Shown one piece after another: positions 5,519-9,072 of a DNA stretch of 9,072 nt; within the stretch, counting starts at the first letter, position 1, and each line of letters begins with the position of its first letter. Origin of the DNA: Clostridiales bacterium. Its GTDB lineage: Bacteria > Bacillota_A > Clostridia > Christensenellales > Aristaeellaceae. Under the pieces are notes generated by a model. That model ran no database searches. It saw nothing but the letters and a program-made list of their open reading frames with translations, and was not told where the DNA came from. The translations under genes were made by a program, and so were the position numbers. The DNA lies in contig JAAYZL010000287.1 of assembly GCA_012514855.1 (NCBI GenBank), positions 1-9,072 of the forward strand. The letters are read 5' to 3'.

Positions 5519-6441
5519 CGAAGCTCCCTCACAAGGCAGCGCATGCCTTCGTCGTGGAAAAAGCCGAGCCGCTCGTAAAAGGCATTGTGCGGCCCGTCCG
5601 GGACGCATACGCGCGCGAACTCGACCGCGAGCAGCCGGAACAGGTGGCGCAAGAGCTCCGGCCCGTAGCCCCTGCCGCGCTCGGCCTTTTCGACCGCGAG
5701 ATTTTTGATCTCCGCATTCCCGTCGGGGCGCCGGACGACGACCGCCTCGGCGACCGGGCGGCCGCTCGCGAACAGCACGTACATGTTGCCCGCGTCGATA
5801 TAGCCCTCGATGCTCTCCCCGCCCGGGTCGGCCTCCCTGAGCAGGGACATGTGCTCGCGCTTGCCGGACGCGATGCGGCGGATTTCGAGCGGCGCGAGCT
5901 CGCCCGCCGCCCAGTGCCGCCTGCACAGCGCGACGTAGCTCTCGTTGCCGCCGAGCACGATCTGCTCGCCGGACTTGGTCACGGCTCCGTCGACGACGCG
6001 CGCGTTGCAGATGGCCTTGCGGCCGCACCAGCAGACGGTCTTGACCTCCTCGATCGTGTCCGCCCACGCGAGCAGCCAGTGGCTCCCCTCGAACAGGTTG
6101 CCCCGAAAATCGGCGCGCAGTCCGTAGCAGATGACCGGAATGCCCAGGTCGTCGACGATGTCCACGAGCGATTGCACGTCCTCCTTCGAGAGAAACTGCG
6201 CCTCGTCGACGATCAGGCAGTCGTAGATCGACAAATCGAGCGAATCGAGATCCTCGACGAACTCGCACGGCGCCGAGAGCCCCGAGCGCGAGCCGACGAG
6301 CCGCTCCCCGTCGCGGCTGTCGAGCCGGGGCTTCAACAGCAGCGCGTTCTGCCCGCGCTCGCGGTAGTTGTAATGCACCATGATCGCGTTCGCGGTCTTC
6401 GAGGAGCCCATCGCCCCGTAGCGGAAGTAGAGTTTCGCCAT
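5515..6441 (-). CDS. tdk: Thymidine kinase fused to a GNAT-type acetyltransferase
   Basis: A single 308-residue frame with two domains. Residues 1 to about 180 are a TK1-type (type II) thymidine kinase, making dTMP from thymidine and ATP in the salvage pathway: P-loop GAMGSSKT (9-16), Walker B and catalytic Glu in LIVDEAQF (76-83), YGLRADFRGNLFEGS (106-120), and zinc ligands Cys137, Cys139, Cys173 and His176 spaced as in the E. coli enzyme. Residues about 195-308 resemble a GNAT N-acetyltransferase: ADPGGESIEGYI (204-215), IKNLAVEKAERGRGYGPELL (245-264) with the acetyl-CoA loop RGRGYG, and NAFYERLGF (286-294). No stop separates them. GNAT residues downstream of the loop look intact. ATG 6439-6441 has AAGGGG upstream. 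TK1 kinases normally end near this junction, so the tail is an addition. The acetyl acceptor is unknown. Confidence 0.92.
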   Translation of the reverse strand: MAKLYFRYGAMGSSKTANAIMVHYNYRERGQNALLLKPRLDSRDGERLVGSRSGLSAPCEFVEDLDSLDLSIYDCLIVDEAQFLSKEDVQSLVDIVDDLGIPVICYGLRADFRGNLFEGSHWLLAWADTIEEVKTVCWCGRKAICNARVVDGAVTKSGEQIVLGGNESYVALCRRHWAAGELAPLEIRRIASGKREHMSLLREADPGGESIEGYIDAGNMYVLFASGRPVAEAVVVRRPDGNAEIKNLAVEKAERGRGYGPELLRHLFRLLAVEFARVCVPDGPHNAFYERLGFFHDEGMRCLVRELR

Positions 6442-6509
6442 CTTGATACCCCTTTGTTCGAGAATCGCACTGATATTCGACACCGGGCCGCGCGATTCCT
6501 GCCCGGCGC

Positions 6510-6538
6510 TTGCCAACGGCGGATTTTGGGGGTAAAAT
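6510..6538 (+). promoter_or_regulatory. Promoter of tmcAL
   Basis: TTGCCA (6510-6515) lies 17 bases from TAAAAT (6533-6538), five of six matches in each box. The predicted start falls in the A-run just downstream, giving a leader of only about 15-20 bases. I did not find an equally good minus-strand promoter for the divergent thymidine kinase gene. An inverted repeat CCGGGC/GCCCGG (6483-6488 and 6501-6506) sits between the two genes. Confidence 0.65.
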
Positions 6539-6561
6539 AAAAAAAACTGCGACGGGAGCGG

Positions 6562-7719
6562 ATGCCGTTGAAGATCGCGGGCGTGATCGCCGAATACAAC
6601 CCGTTTCACAACGGGCACAGGCACCATATAGAACAGACGCGCGAGAGGACGGACTGCGATTTCGTCGTCTGCGCGATGGCCGGGCATTTCACGCAGCGCG
6701 GCGAGCCGGCGGCGCTGTCGAAGTGGGCGCGCGCGCGAATGGCGCTTCTCTCGGGCGTCGACGCGGTGTTCGAGCTCCCGGCGCTGTTCGCGGTCAGGAC
6801 GGCCGACTGGTTCGCGCTCGGCGGCACTTCGGTGCTCGGCGGGCTCGGCTGCGATTTTCTGTCGTTCGGGAGCGAGGTCGACGATCCGGCGCTTTTGAAT
6901 CGGCTTTCGGATTTGCGGCTGCGGGAGCCGGGGGACGTGTCCGAGGGCGTCCGGCGGCGGCTCGATCTGGGCATGAGCCACGCCCGCGCGCGCGGCGAGG
7001 CGGTCGCGGAGCACTTGAATCTGCAGCCGGGCGCGCTGAACCTGCCGAACGCGACGCTCGCGGTCGAGTACCTGTCGGCGATGAAGCGGCTGGATTGTCC
7101 GATGGAACCGGTGATCATTGCGCGCCGGAACGACTATCACGGCACCGGGCTCTCGAAAATATGCTCCGCAACGGCGATCCGGCGCGCGCTCGCGCGGGGC
7201 GAGGACGCGTCCTTCGCGGTTCCGGAGGCGTGCCGGGAGCTGCTTCCCACCGCGCCGCGGCTGCCGCTCGACATGCTCGCGCTCCACAGGCTCCGGCAGG
7301 GAAACCTTTCTCTGCCGGACGCGGGCGAGGGGCTCGATCAGCTTCTGACCCGCGCCGCGAGGGAATCCGGGACGGTGGACGAGATGATCGACCGCGTAAA
7401 ATCCCGCCGGTACACGCGCGCGCGCATCACCCGCGCGGTCGCGCACGCGATGTGCGGCCTGACCGCGGAGCTCGCGGAAGCGCTCGACCGGCCGCCGTAT
7501 GCGCGGCTCCTCGGCATGCGGGAGGGCGCGCGGCCGCTCATAAAGGAGCTCTCGCGCCGCGCCATGGGCATTGCCCTTGCATCCGACCCCGCGGAGCTTT
7601 GCGGGGACGAATGCTTTCGGTTGGAGTGCCGCTTCACCGACATCTGGGCGCTCGGCGAGCCCGACCCGTCCCGGCGCCGCGCCGGGCGGGAGTTCACCGA
7701 GCGGTTTGTGCTCGTTTAG
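6562..7719 (+). CDS. tmcAL: tRNA(Met) cytidine acetate ligase
   Basis: TmcAL (formerly YlbM) uses ATP and acetate to form acetyl-adenylate and then N4-acetylcytidine at the wobble position of elongator tRNA(Met), in the cytosol. The 385-residue protein has the nucleotidyltransferase-like motif EYNPFHNGHRHHI (11-23), MAGHFTQRGEPAALSKWARA (39-58), ELPALFAV (71-78), the SFGSE segment (101-105), LPNATLAVEYLSAM (161-174) and YHGTGLSKICSATAIRRAL (192-210). Length is normal. The start is uncertain: GGGAG at 6554-6558 is only three bases from ATG 6562 but nine from TTG 6568, which would give a protein beginning MKIAGVIAEYN, like most family members. It is driven by the promoter at 6510-6538 and overlaps the convergent gene by four bases. 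Confidence 0.95.
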   Translation: MPLKIAGVIAEYNPFHNGHRHHIEQTRERTDCDFVVCAMAGHFTQRGEPAALSKWARARMALLSGVDAVFELPALFAVRTADWFALGGTSVLGGLGCDFLSFGSEVDDPALLNRLSDLRLREPGDVSEGVRRRLDLGMSHARARGEAVAEHLNLQPGALNLPNATLAVEYLSAMKRLDCPMEPVIIARRNDYHGTGLSKICSATAIRRALARGEDASFAVPEACRELLPTAPRLPLDMLALHRLRQGNLSLPDAGEGLDQLLTRAARESGTVDEMIDRVKSRRYTRARITRAVAHAMCGLTAELAEALDRPPYARLLGMREGARPLIKELSRRAMGIALASDPAELCGDECFRLECRFTDIWALGEPDPSRRRAGREFTERFVLV

Positions 7720-8219
7720 CGCCTCAGCAGCCGGAGGTCGTCGTCGAAGCGCCTGAGCAGCGTCTGTTCGAGCGCCTGCACGCACGAGCTCATGCTGCTG
7801 ATCGCGGGGGCCGTGCTCTGGCCCTGCCGGAACGCCTCGTCGAACGCCCCGAACGCGGCGGCGACGGCGGCCTTGGTGCCCTCGTCGAGCACCGTGTAGT
7901 CCGTTCCGTAGGCCTCGGAGATCACCCCGTCGAGCGCGACCGCCTTGGAGAAGTAGTCCCGCATCGTCGGGAGGATCGCCCCCTCGATGTCCGCGCCCGC
8001 CAGCGAGACGGGCTCATAGCTGCGGATAAACATGCGCAGATTCGAGTACAGCGCCCCGTCGACCGACTTCTGCAACTCTGCATATTCATTCTGTATATTT
8101 GCAGCTCGTGCGGCGAATATGCAAACGAGGATGATCAGCGCGAGCGCGATGAGCGCGGCGCCCATCGGCAATACCGCGCGCGCATTTACCCGGGACTTCA
8201 CGCGCTTTTGGGTCTGCAT
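7716..8219 (-). CDS. Unknown single-pass membrane protein
   Basis: I do not recognise this 167-residue protein. It has a basic N-terminus (MQTQKRVKSRVNAR), one strong transmembrane helix at about 17-37 (ALIALALIILVCIFAARAA) and a largely helical, soluble remainder of about 130 residues. By the positive-inside rule the C-terminal domain should be outside the cell. It contains a single cysteine beyond the membrane segment and ends in a charged RRFDDDLRLLRR tail. No catalytic motif is visible. ATG 8217-8219 follows GGGAGG by eight bases, supporting a real gene. The stop codon TAA shares bases with the tmcAL stop on the other strand, leaving no room for a terminator between them. The start-proximal third (about 8080-8125) is more AT-rich than the rest. 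Confidence 0.75.
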   Translation of the reverse strand: MQTQKRVKSRVNARAVLPMGAALIALALIILVCIFAARAANIQNEYAELQKSVDGALYSNLRMFIRSYEPVSLAGADIEGAILPTMRDYFSKAVALDGVISEAYGTDYTVLDEGTKAAVAAAFGAFDEAFRQGQSTAPAISSMSSCVQALEQTLLRRFDDDLRLLRR

Positions 8220-8247
8220 GGTCTCAACCTCCCAATTTTTATGAGAC

Positions 8248-8253
8248 AGTATA
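8248..8253 (-). promoter_or_regulatory. Candidate -10 box for the gene at 7716-8219
   Basis: TATACT on the minus strand (8248-8253) lies about 30 bases upstream of the start, well placed for a promoter. No convincing -35 is found 16-18 bases further upstream. A second TATACT-like stretch with a perfect plus-strand TATAAT lies near 8291-8296. The region is AT-rich, so chance matches are likely. Confidence 0.3.
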
Positions 8254-8397
8254 TGCTACACGTTCGGTGAATATGCACTGCATATGCATAGTATAATACG
8301 ACGATTTCCGGCAAATTCCTGCGGGCAATTTTGAAATAATTGCATATATACACGGTATATTCGCCGGCATTCCCGCATATTTTATGCAATCCGAGGA

Positions 8398-8441
8398 AAT
8401 TCGCGCAAAATTCGCGCAAATTCCCGACACAATTCGCGCGC
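8398..8441. repeat. Direct repeat AATTCGCGC with 11-base period
   Basis: AATTCGCGCAA at 8398-8408 is repeated exactly at 8409-8419. A degenerate unit (ATTCCCGACAC) fills 8420-8430, and AATTCGCGCGC follows at 8431-8441. All copies are in register at about one helical turn, so they would lie on the same face of the DNA. This could be a cooperative protein-binding array or simple slippage of a short repeat. Confidence 0.7.
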
Positions 8442-8460
8442 GAGGCCCCGGACGCCCGGC

Positions 8461-8525
8461 AAAAAAACGGCCCGGCACAAGATGCTGTGCGTCGATTTTT
8501 TTCGACCACACCATCTTGTGCCGGG
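8461..8525 (-). terminator. Very long hairpin terminator after the metallo-hydrolase gene
   Basis: Arms CCCGGCACAAGATG (8471-8484) and 8512-8525 match perfectly over 14 bases. Inside, TGTG (8486-8489) pairs with CACA (8507-8510) and GTCGA (8491-8495) with TCGAC (8502-8506), around a loop of six T. About 23 pairs form in all, with only single-base interruptions. On the minus strand the stem is followed by CCG and seven T (A-run 8461-8467), as in a rho-independent terminator. The stem is much longer than terminators usually need. Confidence 0.75.
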
Positions 8526-8529
8526 TATT

Positions 8530-8573
8530 CGATTAAGGCAACACCGCACGATTTATGCGGTATTGCCTTAACG
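8530..8573. repeat. Inverted repeat between the metallo-hydrolase stop and its terminator
   Basis: TTAAGGCAA (8533-8541) pairs with TTGCCTTAA (8563-8571) and ACCGCA (8543-8548) with TGCGGT (8556-8561). One mismatch separates them, and the loop is the seven bases CGATTTA. CG at each outer end could extend it. There is no T-tract on either strand, so it is not itself a terminator. It lies six bases after the stop of the gene at 8579. A sequence this symmetrical may be a dispersed repeat unit (REP or MITE-like), which one window cannot show. Confidence 0.75.
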
Positions 8574-8578
8574 GTTTC

Positions 8579-9072
8579 CTAACGGGCCGGCGGGCAGAGC
8601 ATCACGCCCGCGGCGGGCAGTTCGCCGAGCGTTTCCCTTGTAATTTCCAGCGTGTTGGGCAGGTATTTCGCGCGCGCGAGCCGGACGAATTCGCGCTCGT
8701 CGGTGACCGCGAATCCGCAGAGCACGGTCTTAAAGTGCATCGCGATCGCGGTGTGCGGCTTGACGGCGCGGATCAGTTCGACCGCCTCCGGCGTCGTGAT
8801 CGTGTAGGTTCCGCCGATCGGCACGAGCAGCACGTCGAGCTCGCCGAGCAGAGCGACCTGGCTTTCGTCCAGCGGGTGGCCGAGATCGCCCAGGTGCGCG
8901 ACGCGAAGGCCGTCGCCCTCGACGACGAACATCACGTTTTTGCCGCGCTTCGACCCGCCGCTGTCGTCGTGGAAGCTGTCGACGCCGTAGATGCGAAGCC
9001 CTTTAAGCTCCCGCGGCGCGCCGTCGCGGATCACCTCGGGGCTCCCCGAAAGCGACTGGACGTGGTTGTGGT
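8579..9072 (-). CDS. Metallo-beta-lactamase-fold hydrolase (5' end beyond window)
   Basis: The frame is open to the right edge, with 163 residues visible. The true start lies outside; an in-frame GTG at 9032-9034 is internal, because family-like sequence continues upstream of it. The first visible residues, HNHVQSLSGSPEVI, align with the DHN-Y-V stretch that follows the HxHxDH zinc motif, so the main metal motif is just cut off. Further on come VDSFHDDSGGSKRGKN, VAHLGDLGH (zinc-ligand His and Asp), VPIGGTYTITTPEA and AMHFKT (last metal His). This order matches the single-domain YtkL/UlaG-like hydrolases (COG2220 type). Substrates of this group are mostly unknown, so no specific reaction can be given. 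The frame ends in TAG at 8579-8581, followed by the repeat and terminator at 8461-8573. Confidence 0.88.
   Translation of the reverse strand, partial: HNHVQSLSGSPEVIRDGAPRELKGLRIYGVDSFHDDSGGSKRGKNVMFVVEGDGLRVAHLGDLGHPLDESQVALLGELDVLLVPIGGTYTITTPEAVELIRAVKPHTAIAMHFKTVLCGFAVTDEREFVRLARAKYLPNTLEITRETLGELPAAGVMLCPPAR

Larger units (their letters stand above)
8220..8460. other. AT-rich non-coding stretch with palindromes
   Basis: No supported gene lies here; short frames crossing it run into the hairpins and have no ribosome sites I can support. Visible structures are the ten-base palindrome TGCATATGCA (8279-8288), the 15-base palindrome ATATAC-ACG-GTATAT (8346-8360), several ATATGC/GCATAT words, and the phased repeat at 8398-8441. 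I found no DnaA box (TTATCCACA-like), so it is not evidently an origin. It may hold the control region of the gene at 7716-8219. Confidence 0.6.

Noticed and set aside
6442..7785. Upstream extension of the thymidine kinase frame by several hundred codons
   Set aside because: It is antisense to tmcAL and low in complexity. The kinase starts naturally at MAKLYFRYGAMGSSKT with a ribosome site at 6441.
8398..8441. CRISPR-like array
   Set aside because: Repeat units are 11 bases and directly adjacent, with no unique spacers and no cas genes.
8198..8514. Two minus-strand frames of about 90-100 codons in the intergenic region
   Set aside because: They begin inside or beside the long terminator hairpin, cross the phased repeats and palindromes, have no ribosome site, and one overlaps the start of the gene at 7716-8219.
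8220..8578. Possible replication origin (AT-rich, repeats)
   Set aside because: No DnaA-box-like sites and no dnaA, dnaN, parA or rep genes nearby. The 11-base repeats alone are not enough.
8340..8582. An 80-codon plus-strand frame
   Set aside because: It is composed of the repeat and both hairpins, with no ribosome site and no protein-like pattern.
9053..9072. Apparent loss of the Asp and third His in the HxHxDH motif of the metallo-hydrolase (reading HNHVQS as HxHxxx)
   Set aside because: The better alignment takes the first His as the last residue of HxHxDH followed by N (DHN-x-V...G-x-P-x-VI). The preceding partial codon NAC can encode Asp, so the motif is probably intact but cut by the window edge.

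Overview
The window is GC-rich bacterial chromosome, densely packed with genes that nearly all carry a purine-rich Shine-Dalgarno site (GGAGG-like). The gene set points to an anaerobic, probably gut-associated Bacillota of class Clostridia: a pyrophosphate-type phosphofructokinase, a sodium-pump decarboxylase beta subunit with a tiny gamma-like partner, a TmcAL tRNA acetylation enzyme and a jelly-roll protein resembling spore-surface proteins. The lineage is inferred from gene content and codon use, not from a marker gene. I see no rRNA, tRNA, CRISPR array, transposase or prophage genes.

Layout. 1-620 (minus, cut by the left edge) encodes an XRE-type regulator with a LexA/S24-like C-terminal domain, with its own promoter. 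729-1976 (minus) is the pyrophosphate-dependent phosphofructokinase, between a good promoter and a good terminator. 2082-2903 (minus) is a membrane-anchored metallophosphoesterase; its terminator hairpin contains the -35 box of the phosphofructokinase promoter. 2904-3081 holds a 46-base inverted repeat and a weak sporulation-type promoter candidate ahead of a plus-strand, cysteine-rich, BclA-C-like jelly-roll protein (3082-3645). 3691-4954 (minus) is a two-gene sodium-pump unit: an OadB-family beta subunit followed by a 48-residue OadG-like peptide. It has a strong promoter, a leader hairpin and a terminator.

5078-6441 (minus) is a translationally coupled pair: a single-polypeptide fusion of thymidine kinase to a GNAT acetyltransferase, overlapping by 4 bases a GtrA-family membrane protein. 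Divergent from it, 6562-7719 (plus) is TmcAL, which meets an unknown single-pass membrane protein (7716-8219, minus) tail to tail with overlapping stop codons. 8220-8578 is the one long non-coding stretch. It is AT-rich, with palindromes, an 11-base phased repeat, a very long terminator-like hairpin and a second strong inverted repeat. 8579-9072 (minus, cut by the right edge) is a metallo-beta-lactamase-fold hydrolase.

Most genes are housekeeping or metabolic. I do not see a convincing new defence or mobile system. The least ordinary items are the thymidine kinase-GNAT fusion, the structured stretch at 8279-8573, the BclA-like protein with its upstream palindromes, and promoters whose -35 boxes lie inside the inverted repeats that end the upstream gene.
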